Of a stretch of 64,000 nt of DNA, positions 25,073 to 34,153 are shown piece after piece. This DNA comes from Pontibacillus marinus BH030004 = DSM 16465 (GTDB lineage Bacteria; Bacillota; Bacilli; Bacillales; BH030062). The DNA lies in contig NZ_KE384331.1 in assembly GCF_000425225.1 (NCBI RefSeq), positions 53,336 through 117,335 on the forward strand, given 5' to 3'. The notes under the pieces are model-generated. The model was not told where the DNA came from, ran no database searches, and worked only from the letters and a program-made list of their open reading frames with translations. Every line of letters starts with the position of its first letter. The first letter of the stretch is position 1. The translations under genes were made by a program, and so were the position numbers.

Positions 25073-25714
25073 TTAAAACCCTTTTAATTCAATACTTTCT
25101 ATAGAATCAAATGGAATCTCAACTCTGAATGGACGTTGAAGAATTTTCATGGACACTACACCATCCTGATAATCTTGAATCCATCCTCTATAACTTTTTT
25201 CACCTGTAAACACTTCACACTTCATTCTTGGAACACTGGATGGAAGGTTAACAAAATACTCGACTTTTTCTTCTAGATTCATATCTTTAAAACGATCTCG
25301 TCTTTTCCGGTTCGAAAATGAAACTCTAGGTCGTTCATCCTCTGCTTCATCATCTTCTTCTGTTTCCTGAACCTCTTCTTCTACTGCCTCAGGTTCTTCA
25401 GATTCAGTCTCTTCTTTTTCTTCAGTGTCCCACACACTTTGTTTTTTAGATTTAGAGGTTTCTGATTCGGCTGCCTTTAAGCCGAATTTATCCTGTCCTT
25501 TATTTCGTTTTTCCCAACTTCGACTCCGTTCTTTCTTTTGCGATGTAGCGTTCGTCTCTTCTTTCGACTGAGGTGCTTTTTTCTCTTCTTGTTTTGCTAC
25601 TTTGTCTTCTGGAACGGAACGGTATGTGGATTGCATCCTAGGTTTTGCAGCTTGGAATTCAGGCTGAGTAATATAGAGCATGGGCTCACGGGCTACACTT
25701 TTTTGTTTTGCCAT
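25073..25714 (-). CDS. cotO: Spore coat morphogenetic protein CotO
   Basis: The ATG at 25714 (product begins MAKQKSVAREPMLYITQP) is 9 bp after GGGGAG. In-frame codons upstream to 25801 lack a site and run through the promoter. The protein (213 residues) has a conserved N-terminal motif, a long low-complexity Lys/Glu/Ser middle, and the CotO C-terminal domain. That domain contains LEEKVEYFVNLPSSVPRMKCEV, YRGWIQDYQDGVVSMKI and IPFDSIESIELKGF. In B. subtilis CotO (YjbX) works with CotH in outer-coat and crust assembly. A very good sigma-K promoter lies upstream. Confidence 0.92.
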   Translation of the reverse strand: MAKQKSVAREPMLYITQPEFQAAKPRMQSTYRSVPEDKVAKQEEKKAPQSKEETNATSQKKERSRSWEKRNKGQDKFGLKAAESETSKSKKQSVWDTEEKEETESEEPEAVEEEVQETEEDDEAEDERPRVSFSNRKRRDRFKDMNLEEKVEYFVNLPSSVPRMKCEVFTGEKSYRGWIQDYQDGVVSMKILQRPFRVEIPFDSIESIELKGF

Positions 25715-25749
25715 CAACATACACTCCCCTATGGTGATATTCTTCAAAC

Positions 25750-25778
25750 TAGTATATGCAAGGAATGTAGTGATTGTG
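25750..25778 (-). promoter_or_regulatory. Sigma-K promoter of cotO
   Basis: CACA (25775-25778), a 16-bp spacer and CATATACTA (25750-25758) match the sigma-K consensus exactly on the minus strand, 36 bp before the chosen start. Confidence 0.75.
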
Positions 25779-25905
25779 CCCATTTTTAAAAATTCTTTCA
25801 CAAAATGGAATGGGAAGGGCTTATTTACAAAAAATTCACTGAAGCTTTAGCCTATTTTCACAATCTTGCGCTAGGATTAGGGTAAGAGACTGTTTAAGGA
25901 AGGAC

Positions 25906-26961
25906 ATGATCATGCTTAGTATGGTAAACACAGAGAGAAAAAACACGAAAGCTTATCAACTATTCAGCTCTTGGCTCGACAAAAAAGCTTTCTCAACTCA
26001 TTATCAACCTATTGTTTCTCTTCAAAAGGGAAGCATTTACGGGTATGAAGCACTGACAAGATTTCCTCAAAATCAAATATTCAGCCATCCTGGTGAGTTA
26101 TTTTCTTATGCCAGTGATGTGAATCATTTATATCAATTAGAAAAGATTACAAGGGAATTGGCGATTCAATCTGTACATCAAGCCTTAAAAACAACTGAAA
26201 CGCTATGGATTAACCTCTCACCTGAGGTAGTTCATGATGAAGGATTTTCGACAGGATATACACGTTCATTATTGGACTACTTCGGACTAAGAGCTGATCA
26301 AATTGTTTTTGAAATTACTGAACGTAGTGCCATTCGAGATTACCCAGCTTTTAAAAACGCCTTAGAACATTATCGAAAGCAAGGGTTTATGATTGCAATC
26401 GATGACGCAGGAGCTGGGTATTCGTCACTTGAGGCTATAACTGAACTTCACCCTGATTTTATAAAAGTAGATCGCTCATTGATTCATAATATTGATCAGT
26501 CCATCACACGTCAATATATGCTAGAGGCTTTGCTACAGTTAACCGATAAGATCGGTGCGGAAATGATAGCAGAAGGTGTAGAAACACAGAAAGAATTAGA
26601 ATGGACTACAAAACTAGGGGTTCCATATGCACAGGGCTATTTTTTAGCTCGACCTGATTATCCGATTCCTAGGTTGAATGAACAATGCCTTGGTCTATTC
26701 CAATCTGATATCGATCATTATCGAGTAGAGTTTACTTTTCATGAGGAAACTACAATGAAGGATTTAATGAACATAGTAGCTCAATTTGAAGGTCGATTTG
26801 ATACAAGTTGGGTTAGGATGAAGATTTCATCATTTCATTCATTAGTTCCATTCACTGAAATTGTTCAGTTTATATGTAATGTTGAGAACCGCCCTGCGAT
26901 CGAATGGGACGAACCTGTTTGGGAGTATTTTATGGGGTATCGCGCGCAGGTTGATATGTAA
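25906..26961 (+). CDS. EAL-domain c-di-GMP phosphodiesterase
   Basis: A 351-residue cytosolic protein with a full EAL domain at about 25-255. All the metal and catalytic residues are there: E48 (EAL), N103, E136, D166-D167, K187, E223 and Q243, so hydrolysis of c-di-GMP to pGpG is expected. The C-terminal 95 residues form an extra domain that I cannot name. Two starts (25906, 25912) fit the AAGGAAGG site. It is divergent from cotO and near the riboswitch-controlled cyclase, so the locus both makes and breaks c-di-GMP. Confidence 0.93.
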   Translation: MIMLSMVNTERKNTKAYQLFSSWLDKKAFSTHYQPIVSLQKGSIYGYEALTRFPQNQIFSHPGELFSYASDVNHLYQLEKITRELAIQSVHQALKTTETLWINLSPEVVHDEGFSTGYTRSLLDYFGLRADQIVFEITERSAIRDYPAFKNALEHYRKQGFMIAIDDAGAGYSSLEAITELHPDFIKVDRSLIHNIDQSITRQYMLEALLQLTDKIGAEMIAEGVETQKELEWTTKLGVPYAQGYFLARPDYPIPRLNEQCLGLFQSDIDHYRVEFTFHEETTMKDLMNIVAQFEGRFDTSWVRMKISSFHSLVPFTEIVQFICNVENRPAIEWDEPVWEYFMGYRAQVDM

Positions 26962-26962
26962 A

Positions 26963-26996
26963 AAAAGCAGCTCACACATTCGTGTAAGCTGCTTTT
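26963..26996. terminator. Bidirectional terminator between EAL gene and fabI
   Basis: AAAAGCAGCT-ACAC/GTGT-AGCTGCTTTT with one mismatched pair and T-runs both ways. Confidence 0.85.
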
Positions 26997-27006
26997 GCTT
27001 TACTAT

Positions 27007-27783
27007 TTAGCGTCCGATAATGTGATAACCGGAGTCAACGTGTAGAATTTCACCCGTTAGACCACGAGAAAGATCACTCATTAGATAGTAAGCTGTATCG
27101 CCGACTTCTTCCTGAGATGTTGGACGGCGTAATGGTGCGCGTTCTTCAATATGCTTAAGGATCGAGTTGAAGTCGCCAACACCTTTTGCTGATAGTGTAC
27201 GGATAGGACCAGCTGAGATTGCATTAACACGGATTCCGTGCTGACCAACACTTTCAGCAAGGTATTTTACGCTTGCGTCAAGGCTTGCTTTAGCAACACC
27301 CATAACGTTGTAGTTTTGAACAACGCGTTCGCCACCAAGATACGTTAGGGTTACGATGCTTCCGCCTTCTTTCATAAGTGGCGTTGCAGCGCGTGTAACA
27401 GCTGTAAGTGAGTAAGAGCTGATGTTGTGAGCTGTTAAGAAACCATCACGGCTTGTGTTCAGGTAGTCCCCTTTCAGCTCTTCCTTATCAGCAAATGCGA
27501 TACAGTGTGCTAAACCGTGGATTACACCAACGTCCTCTTGGATTTGCTGGAATGTAGATTCAATATTATCATCATCCGTTACGTCACACTCATAGAACAA
27601 TGCATCTTGTCCCTCAAGTGTACCCGCAAGATCACGTACAGATTTTTCAAAACGCTCAGCAGCATACGTGAAAATTAGACGCGCACCTGCATTGTGAAGC
27701 GATTGAGCAATCCCCCACGCAATACTGCGTTTATTTGCAACACCCATGACAACATATGTACGACCTTCGAGTGAAAAATTCAT
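27007..27783 (-). CDS. fabI: Enoyl-[acyl-carrier-protein] reductase FabI
   Basis: The ATG at 27783 follows GAGGAGGGC; an in-frame ATG at 27807 precedes that site. The 258-residue short-chain dehydrogenase has the FabI cofactor loop MGVANKRSIAWG and the catalytic set Y148, Y158 and K165 (Y-x6-K). It makes the last reduction of each fatty-acid elongation cycle. A FapR operator in its promoter links it to malonyl-CoA sensing, as in B. subtilis. It is the target class of triclosan-type inhibitors. No fabL was seen in the window. Confidence 0.97.
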   Translation of the reverse strand: MNFSLEGRTYVVMGVANKRSIAWGIAQSLHNAGARLIFTYAAERFEKSVRDLAGTLEGQDALFYECDVTDDDNIESTFQQIQEDVGVIHGLAHCIAFADKEELKGDYLNTSRDGFLTAHNISSYSLTAVTRAATPLMKEGGSIVTLTYLGGERVVQNYNVMGVAKASLDASVKYLAESVGQHGIRVNAISAGPIRTLSAKGVGDFNSILKHIEERAPLRRPTSQEEVGDTAYYLMSDLSRGLTGEILHVDSGYHIIGR

Positions 27784-27839
27784 GAATTCGCCCTCCTCAA
27801 CGTGCATTTAAAAGTTATTTTCAGAATTAGTATTTGTTA

Positions 27840-27856
27840 TTAGTACCTGATACTAT
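27840..27856 (-). promoter_or_regulatory. FapR operator of fabI
   Basis: TTAGTACCTGATACTAT matches the 17-bp FapR consensus in all but the last base. It lies just downstream of a minus-strand -10 (TAAAAT) that has TTGTGT 17 bp upstream, so bound FapR would block initiation. The site is 57 bp before the fabI start. Confidence 0.88.
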
Positions 27857-28025
27857 TTTATACAAAACCCATCTAAAACACAAGTCATAATGTATTGGTT
27901 TCAGTTTAAGGAGCTAGGGGTGTCAGATACTCTTTATGACAGTTCCCGAATTGTATTGAGGTTAAGCATGGGAATCTTCTTATTCAGTATGGGGTTTTGG
28001 GCCGGAGGTTATACATTTTCCTGGT

Positions 28026-28226
28026 GGAGCTCCTTCCTTTGTGTGCGGAGCTTTCTCACTTCTGCGCTGAGCTACCTCGCTTCTGCGCGGAGCTCCTCCG
28101 CTTCTGCGCGGAGCTCCTCCGCTTCTGCGCGGAGCTCCCTCGTTTCTGCGCGGAGCTACCTCGCTTCTGCGCGGAGCTCCCTCGCTTCTGCGTGGAGCTC
28201 CCTCACTTCTGCGTGGAGCTCCCCAC
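28026..28226. repeat. Array of nine and a half tandem 21-bp repeats
   Basis: Units start GGAGCTCC and end CTTCTGCGC, 21 bp each, without spacers; the last is cut short by TAAA. The outer units are the most diverged. The array is much more GC-rich than its surroundings. It lies between fabI's promoter and the terminator of yjbQ. The long open frames through it (27890-28281, plus strand) have no start site and read as low-complexity peptide. Confidence 0.93.
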
Positions 28227-28233
28227 TAAAAAC

Positions 28234-28265
28234 AAAAAACGTCCAGGGAACCAATCCCTAGACGT
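28234..28265 (-). terminator. Terminator of yjbQ
   Basis: On the minus strand ACGTCTAGGGA pairs with TTCCCTGGACGT and is followed by TTTTTTG, 12 bp after the stop. Confidence 0.85.
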
Positions 28266-28277
28266 CTTCCAAACTCC

Positions 28278-30146
28278 CTAACACCAATCACAAAATTCGA
28301 GATCCATGCGGAGTTCATCTACATATTCTGTTGAACCTGTCACAACAAGGCGATCGCCGAGTAAGAGTTCAGTGTCTCCATGAGGTACGATGGAGTCTTT
28401 GCCTCGGAATATACGAACCATGATTACATCACCAGTGAATGGGAAGTTGCGTAAATACATGCCATCGTATTCAGAGTTATTCATATTAATCTGATACAAC
28501 TGGCTTTCCTGGTTCGTTAAAATATTGACTACGCTTGGTGCGACGATTAAGGCTTTTAATAAAGCTTTTGATGATAGGAATACGGAGAATACTTCAATTC
28601 CGTGTGCTTTCAGCTGTTGATCAAGCTCAGGCGATTCTGAGCGAGAGATCACACGAGATACGCCATGTTCTTTTGCATACATCGCAATATCTGCGTTGAG
28701 CTTTTCATCCCCAGTTGAAGCTACAAGTAAATCAACATCAAACACACCGTATTCGGCTAATTGTTGCGTATCATATGATTCGACTTCGTTAATTTCAAAG
28801 CAAGAGCTACTAATTTTGTCATCAATCTTATCCACTTTCGTATGATATAAATGGGTTTCGTACAGCTTAGGATCTAATTCACGGACAACTGGCAATGTCA
28901 TGCGGTTGGAACCAATGAACGCCACGGTTTGCTGATACTCCACCTCTTCTTCATTTTGATAAAGCTTTTTAAATACAACCGGCGCTACTAGACAGGAGAG
29001 CACGGATACAAGAATTAAGGCACCTGATACTTCAGATGAGATAACCCCCATCTTCTCCCCAATTGTAGCTGCAGCGATTACGAGTGAGAGTTTTGCCGTC
29101 AAGATTGATCCTGTTGCAAAAACTTCTCGCCATGAATACCAACGTCTCATAATAAGCGCTGGAAGCATTTTGGCCACAACAAGCGCTAAGAATAAGAGTG
29201 GCATGAGTACAAGAATTTTTCGATCTTGGAATAAGGAAGGAATATCAATCCCAACCCCGACCATCACGAAGAAAATCGGAATTAAAAAACCATACCCGAA
29301 ACTATCAAGACGCTCAACCATCTCGCGGTTTGGTGAAAGTAACGCGACTACTACACCTGCAAGGAAGGCACCAAGAATATTTTCAGCCCCAACGGTTTCG
29401 GAGATTCCTACAAGGACCATAATGATCGCAAAAACAGCACGTGTATCAATCTGAATTGTTCCATGAGACATGGTTTCAACAAATGAACGATTTTGAAAAT
29501 GCTTTCCGACAAAGTAAATCAGAACACCTGCAGCGAATAGAATGAGAAGCAACCACATGCTGCCATGTCCTTCACCATATAGGGAAACGAATACTGCAAG
29601 GAGGATCATGGTACTCAAGTCAGCAATAACCGTAACAAGTAACACGATTTGACCAATATTACTCTTGAGCATTTGAGCATCCTTCAATGTTGGCACAACC
29701 ACGCCAAGGGAAATCGTTGAGATAATTAACGTCATTAAGAATACATTATCAATCAGCCCAACTAAGACAAATATATAGGAAAGCCCTAGTGATAACGTCA
29801 AGATAAATAAGAACATACTACCTGCAACAGCCAATGTATTCGGAGCTGTTTTACCAGACGGAAGCTTCTCCTTATCTCGCTTCTTTCCACCTACAAAAGC
29901 GGAAAAGTCGATCTCAAGCCCACTTAAAAACATGAGAAAAATAAATCCTAGTGTGGATAACGTCTCGAGCCACATGCCCTCTTCCACAACGTCCAAACCA
30001 CTCTTACCTATGATTAAACCAACAATGATTTCCGCAACGACAACCGGTATGGTTTTCAAACGAAACCGATGAAGGATTATGGGCGTGATAAATGCTGCTA
30101 GAATAACGATAACAAGTGATGTTACAGAAGCTGATGAGTGCTCCAT
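28278..30146 (-). CDS. yjbQ: CPA2 cation:proton antiporter with TrkA domains, YjbQ
   Basis: A 622-residue protein: about 12 membrane helices (1-400) of the Kef/CPA2 type, with FLMFLSGLEIDF and the GAFLAGVVVALLSP pattern. A TrkA-N Rossmann domain follows (about 405-520), then a TrkA-C domain (540-622, GDRLVVTGS). Such proteins export K+ or Na+ in exchange for protons under nucleotide control. The position next to mgtE, prpE and yjbO agrees with B. subtilis order. Which cation it moves is not decided by sequence. Confidence 0.93.
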   Translation of the reverse strand: MEHSSASVTSLVIVILAAFITPIILHRFRLKTIPVVVAEIIVGLIIGKSGLDVVEEGMWLETLSTLGFIFLMFLSGLEIDFSAFVGGKKRDKEKLPSGKTAPNTLAVAGSMFLFILTLSLGLSYIFVLVGLIDNVFLMTLIISTISLGVVVPTLKDAQMLKSNIGQIVLLVTVIADLSTMILLAVFVSLYGEGHGSMWLLLILFAAGVLIYFVGKHFQNRSFVETMSHGTIQIDTRAVFAIIMVLVGISETVGAENILGAFLAGVVVALLSPNREMVERLDSFGYGFLIPIFFVMVGVGIDIPSLFQDRKILVLMPLLFLALVVAKMLPALIMRRWYSWREVFATGSILTAKLSLVIAAATIGEKMGVISSEVSGALILVSVLSCLVAPVVFKKLYQNEEEVEYQQTVAFIGSNRMTLPVVRELDPKLYETHLYHTKVDKIDDKISSSCFEINEVESYDTQQLAEYGVFDVDLLVASTGDEKLNADIAMYAKEHGVSRVISRSESPELDQQLKAHGIEVFSVFLSSKALLKALIVAPSVVNILTNQESQLYQINMNNSEYDGMYLRNFPFTGDVIMVRIFRGKDSIVPHGDTELLLGDRLVVTGSTEYVDELRMDLEFCDWC

Positions 30147-30198
30147 TCAATCGCCCTCCTTTTTGAAAATGAATGTATAAGTTGTAGCTCATAGTTGT

Positions 30199-30341
30199 CT
30201 AGCTTCAGCGCCTAGCAACGATGGGAGTTCCCTCGCCTCCGTTCGATAAGTCAACATCGATTCGCAAGCTCATCGTGTTTCCTTTATCTTACTACGGGCT
30301 CAGTCCACTCCCATCGTTGCTAAATAGGCGCTTACGCTTTT
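30199..30341. repeat. Family-B hairpin repeat, copy 1
   Basis: A 143-bp inverted-repeat element. AGCAACGATGGGAGT (30214-30228) is exactly complementary to 30307-30321, and outer arms GCGCCTA/TAGGCGC extend the stem. Its middle has CTCGCCTCCGTTCGATAAG and CTTTATCTTACTACGGGCTC. It fills the gap between yjbQ and mgtE and ends 5 bp before the mgtE stop. Confidence 0.85.
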
Positions 30342-30345
30342 ATTA

Positions 30346-31719
30346 TTAAGAAATGAGCAGGTGTAGCTTCAAGAAGGTTGAAGCCATACCAAAATAAATT
30401 AAAATTGAAATGATGTCGTTAATCGTTGTGATAAATGGCCCTGAGGCTACAGCCGGGTCCACATTAAGCTTGTGCATAATTAATGGAACCAATGCCCCTG
30501 CCAGTGTCGCAACAATTAAGGCAGCCATAATGGAAATTCCTACGAGTAAACCTAAGAAAAAGTCACCCTTCCATACGTATACAATGCCTGTAATCAATAC
30601 ACCACATGTTGTCCCTGTAATGAGACCTGTTCCGGCTTCACGTAAGACGAGCTTAAAGATACCATCTTTTTCATTATCCCCAGTCGCAATACTTCTTACA
30701 GCAACAGCTAGCGCCTGTGTCCCTGTATTTCCAGCCATTCCGGCAATAAGGGGGATAAATACAGCCAGTATAGCAACTTCGTTTAAAGTGTGTTCAAATT
30801 GTCCGATGAGATTCGCTGTTAATGTACCCAAAAACAGCAAAATCACAAGCCAAGGTAGGCGCTTTTTCGCCGCTTGAAACGCATGTTCATCTGGTCGCTC
30901 CATATCCGAAACACCAGCAAGCTTGGAATAGTCATCGCTTGCCTCTTCTTCCATTACGTCCATTACATCATCGACGGTAATAATTCCAAGCAGGTGATTT
31001 TGAAAGTCTGTAACAGGTAAGGCAAGAAAATTGTAGTCACGCATCATGCGTGCTACCTCTTCTTGGTCTTCTCCCACTTGAACCGACACAACGCGATCAC
31101 TCATGACTTCGGATATATACCATTCATCTTCTGCTATAATAAGGTCTCGTAATGAAATAACGCCAACTAAATGCTTATCTTCATCTATGACGAATATATA
31201 ATAGATCGTTTCAGCATCTGGTGCTTCTTTCCGCAAATGAAGCATGGCCTCACGTACTGTTTGGTTAGCGTGAACGACAACAAATTCAGTCGTCATAATA
31301 CTTCCAGCGGTTTTTTCTTCGTAATATAACAACTCTTTAATATCAGAAGCCGCTTCGTCATCCATAATTGTAAGGTAGCTAGCTACTTGATTTTTATCGA
31401 GTTCATTTAATATATCTGCCGCATCATCCGTTGAAATCTCTGATAACACTTGAGCTGCAAAACGAGGGTCCATTTCTGTAAAATAGGTCTCAGTTTCCTC
31501 TAGATCAATGTGCTCCATAACGTCTGCCATTTCTTCAGGCGACAAATATGTATAAATTTGCATTCGAATGTCTTGTGTCTGCTCTTCAAAAATCTTCGCT
31601 TGATCATAAGGATGCATCTCGAGGAACTCTGCACGAAATTGATCAATTTGATCGTTAAAAAGAGCATCTTGTATTTTCTCCCAGAGCTCTCGTCTTTCTT
31701 GTTCTTCAAGGTATTCCAT
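30346..31719 (-). CDS. mgtE: Magnesium transporter MgtE
   Basis: At 457 residues it has the complete MgtE layout. An N-terminal helical Mg2+-sensing domain (1-130) carries repeated HPYDQAKIFEE and DDAADILNEL units. A CBS pair follows (135-255), then five membrane helices (about 285-455) with AGNTGTQALAVAVRS and the DPAVASGPFITTINDIISI signature. It is a Mg2+-gated channel at the inner membrane. The ATG is 8 bp after AAGGAGG. No M-box riboswitch is seen in its leader, unlike B. subtilis mgtE. Confidence 0.95.
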   Translation of the reverse strand: MEYLEEQERRELWEKIQDALFNDQIDQFRAEFLEMHPYDQAKIFEEQTQDIRMQIYTYLSPEEMADVMEHIDLEETETYFTEMDPRFAAQVLSEISTDDAADILNELDKNQVASYLTIMDDEAASDIKELLYYEEKTAGSIMTTEFVVVHANQTVREAMLHLRKEAPDAETIYYIFVIDEDKHLVGVISLRDLIIAEDEWYISEVMSDRVVSVQVGEDQEEVARMMRDYNFLALPVTDFQNHLLGIITVDDVMDVMEEEASDDYSKLAGVSDMERPDEHAFQAAKKRLPWLVILLFLGTLTANLIGQFEHTLNEVAILAVFIPLIAGMAGNTGTQALAVAVRSIATGDNEKDGIFKLVLREAGTGLITGTTCGVLITGIVYVWKGDFFLGLLVGISIMAALIVATLAGALVPLIMHKLNVDPAVASGPFITTINDIISILIYFGMASTFLKLHLLIS

Positions 31720-31812
31720 GGAAATTCCTCCTTATGTCCAGCATAGGTATGCAATAGATGATCCTCATAAACAACGATAGATTGTACAACAATTTTCGTT
31801 TAAGACCGTTTA

Positions 31813-31841
31813 ATCGTAAAGTCCAACTATTGCTTTGTCAA
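31813..31841 (-). promoter_or_regulatory. Promoter of mgtE
   Basis: TTGACA (31836-31841) and TACGAT (31813-31818) are 17 bp apart on the minus strand. The leader is only about 85 nt, too short for a normal M-box. The rest of the 31720-32059 gap up to rodA shows nothing else clear. Confidence 0.65.
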
Positions 31842-32059
31842 CGGATGTAAATCATTTTCCTATAAACTTTCTTCCTATTTTAATATAGTCGAAATGAAGT
31901 TCTTAAAAAATACCAGAGAATGGTGTACACTTTTCATTGGAATGTATTTTTGGATTTCAATCTCGTTACAGGAGTCACATCTTACCTAATAGATTGATAT
32001 TTTATATTACAATTGTTTTAAAGCTTTATAACACCATTGCATGAGAAAGGGAATATCCC

Positions 32060-33235
32060 ATGAGTAAAAATCAAGGCATCAATTTGGATTTCACATTAAT
32101 CATGATTGTTTTAGGGCTTGCTTGCGTTAGCTTTTTCGCCCTTTATACAATAACACCTTCGTTACCGTCAAAATATGATGGATCGAACTTTTTAGAAAAA
32201 CAAATCTTTTGGTACGGGCTCGGATCATTTGTGATTGCGATGGTCATGCTGATTGATTATGATCGATTGCGTCAGTTCGCTTGGTTCATATACGGTATTG
32301 GTGTGTTACTACTCTTAATGCTTGAATTGAATATTCCCGCTACTTTTGTTCATGGTAACAACGGTGCGGTCAGTTGGTTCAAGTTTCCTGGAATCGGTAC
32401 TGTTCAACCCGGTGAATTCATGAAAGTATTTCTGGTCATCATTCAGAGTCATATTATTGTACGGCACAACGAAAAGCGACCTGTTTACCGAGGAGTGAAG
32501 GATGACTTATGGCTACTAGCTAAGATCATCGGCGTCGCGCTCCCACCGATGGCCTTAATCGCAAAACAACCAGACTTAGGTACCTTTTTAGTCCTTGCCG
32601 CTATTACAGGAGCTCTGATTCTTGTTTCAGGCATACGTTGGCGCATCCTTTTAACAATTACGGGCGCCATCTCCATTGTCGCAAGTGTTATTGTCTTTAT
32701 GTTCATTCTATTTCCAAATGAAACAGAGCAAATTCTAGTTGAATCAAACTTTGGTCACGTTACAGAACGTTTTTACGGCTGGTTACAACCTGAAGAATAT
32801 AAGGATTACGGTTATCAGCTCATTCGTGCCATGATGGCCATTGGGTCTGGTCAATTATTAGGTAAAGGTCTCATGGGTATGCAAGTGTATATTCCAGAGA
32901 GGCATACAGATATGATTTTCACCGCCATAGCTGAACAATTTGGTTTTATCGGTGCGAGTCTTGTGTTAACGTTATTCTTCTTACTGATCTATCGCATTAT
33001 TCATACAGCACTTGAAAGTAATGATCCATTTGGGAGTTATTTATGTGTTGGAATGATCGGGATGTTTACGTACCAAATCTTCCAAAATATTGGCATGTCT
33101 ATTAAACTACTCCCTATCACAGGTTTGCCTCTTCCATTCTTAAGTTACGGTGGAAGTTCAACGCTCACCTATTTGCTTGCCATTGGAATCATTCTCAACG
33201 TCCGTTCACGAACCAAATCATTTATGTTTGATTAA
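32060..33235 (+). CDS. rodA: SEDS peptidoglycan glycosyltransferase, RodA-type
   Basis: A 391-residue protein with about ten membrane helices. The SEDS signatures are RHTDMIFTAIAEQFGF, the GYQLIRAMMAIGSGQLLGKGL loop and LPLPFLSYGGSS near the end. SEDS proteins polymerise lipid II, with RodA acting in the elongasome and FtsW in division. The sequence reads closer to RodA than FtsW or SpoVE, but paralogues exist in Bacillaceae, so the name is provisional. In B. subtilis rodA lies elsewhere, so this is an extra gene between prpE and mgtE. Confidence 0.85.
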   Translation: MSKNQGINLDFTLIMIVLGLACVSFFALYTITPSLPSKYDGSNFLEKQIFWYGLGSFVIAMVMLIDYDRLRQFAWFIYGIGVLLLLMLELNIPATFVHGNNGAVSWFKFPGIGTVQPGEFMKVFLVIIQSHIIVRHNEKRPVYRGVKDDLWLLAKIIGVALPPMALIAKQPDLGTFLVLAAITGALILVSGIRWRILLTITGAISIVASVIVFMFILFPNETEQILVESNFGHVTERFYGWLQPEEYKDYGYQLIRAMMAIGSGQLLGKGLMGMQVYIPERHTDMIFTAIAEQFGFIGASLVLTLFFLLIYRIIHTALESNDPFGSYLCVGMIGMFTYQIFQNIGMSIKLLPITGLPLPFLSYGGSSTLTYLLAIGIILNVRSRTKSFMFD

Positions 33236-33278
33236 CCGAAACATTGGTTACTATAAAACTTAGTGATCCAAGACTTTA

Positions 33279-33313
33279 GTGAAGAGGCCACCAGATTGGC
33301 TCTTCACTTTTTT
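33279..33313 (+). terminator. Terminator of rodA
   Basis: GTGAAGAGGCC pairs with GGCTCTTCAC and is followed by six Ts. Confidence 0.85.
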
Positions 33314-33333
33314 CATATTAGGAGGCGATATCA

Positions 33334-34077
33334 TTGAAGGTTGATGTAATTGGGGATGTTCATGGTTGCTTGGGAGAATTGATGGAGCTTTTTGAAAAAA
33401 TGGGCTATAAAACTGATGGTGATGTACCGCTTCACCCTGAAGGACGTATTCCTGTTTTTGTAGGAGACTTAACAGATCGCGGACCTTATTCACTTGAGGT
33501 GATACGGATCGTCTACAGGTTGGTAATCGAGAAAAATCTAGCGCGATATGTCCCAGGTAATCACTGTGATAAGCTTTATCGGTATTTCCTGGGGAATCCC
33601 GTGACACATAAGCACGGCCTTGAGACCACAGTTGCTGAGTATGAGGCTCTCTCAAAGGAAGAACAAGCCGATATAAAGAGCATGTTTATGAAATTGTATG
33701 ATGCATCTCCTCTATACTTGGAGATCCCTGAAGTAAACGCCGTAATCGCTCATGCTGGGATTAAAGAGCGCTACATAGGACAATCAGGGAAAAAGGTGAA
33801 ATCCTTTGTACTGTATGGTGATACGACGGGAGAGTTTCACGAAAATGGGATGCCTGTTCGGAGAGATTGGGCAGCACATTATGAAGGTGATAAATGGATT
33901 ATCTATGGACACACACCTGTACGTGAGCCTCGCTTTAAAAACAAAACCGTTAATATCGACACAGGTTGCGTATTTGGTGGGGCATTATCAGCATTCAGAC
34001 TTCCTGAGGAGAAGCTAGTGATGGTACCTTCTAAACAAGAAGAAGTTCCGGAAAAGTTTCGGACGTTTGAGGATTGA
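33334..34077 (+). CDS. prpE: Bis(5'-nucleosyl)-tetraphosphatase PrpE
   Basis: The TTG start follows TTAGGAGG. The 247-residue metallophosphatase has the motif set GDVHG (7-11), GDLTDRG, GNHCDK, HAGI and YGHTP. PrpE in B. subtilis hydrolyses Ap4A symmetrically and dephosphorylates some phosphoproteins, and affects spore germination. It keeps its place next to yjbO, on the opposite strand from it. It has its own terminators on both sides. Confidence 0.93.
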   Translation: MKVDVIGDVHGCLGELMELFEKMGYKTDGDVPLHPEGRIPVFVGDLTDRGPYSLEVIRIVYRLVIEKNLARYVPGNHCDKLYRYFLGNPVTHKHGLETTVAEYEALSKEEQADIKSMFMKLYDASPLYLEIPEVNAVIAHAGIKERYIGQSGKKVKSFVLYGDTTGEFHENGMPVRRDWAAHYEGDKWIIYGHTPVREPRFKNKTVNIDTGCVFGGALSAFRLPEEKLVMVPSKQEEVPEKFRTFED

Positions 34078-34088
34078 TTTTGATTAGG

Positions 34089-34122
34089 AAGCTGAGTTTC
34101 CATATGGGAACTCAGCTTTTTT
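34089..34122 (+). terminator. Terminator of prpE
   Basis: AAGCTGAGTTTCC/GGGAACTCAGCTT with one wobble, ATAT loop and six Ts. Confidence 0.85.
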
Positions 34123-34153
34123 GGATGAGTGGTAGCTGGTCTCTCTCGAGTAG

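Noticed and set aside
8391..28226. 21-bp arrays as CRISPR
   Set aside because: Units abut each other with no unique spacers, are shorter than CRISPR repeats, and no cas gene is present.
27890..28281. Long plus-strand open frames through the second 21-bp array
   Set aside because: Same reason: repeat-driven open frames, no binding site, overlapping the fabI promoter.
30410..30877. 155-codon plus-strand frame opposite mgtE
   Set aside because: Shadow of the MgtE membrane domain; no binding site and low-complexity composition.
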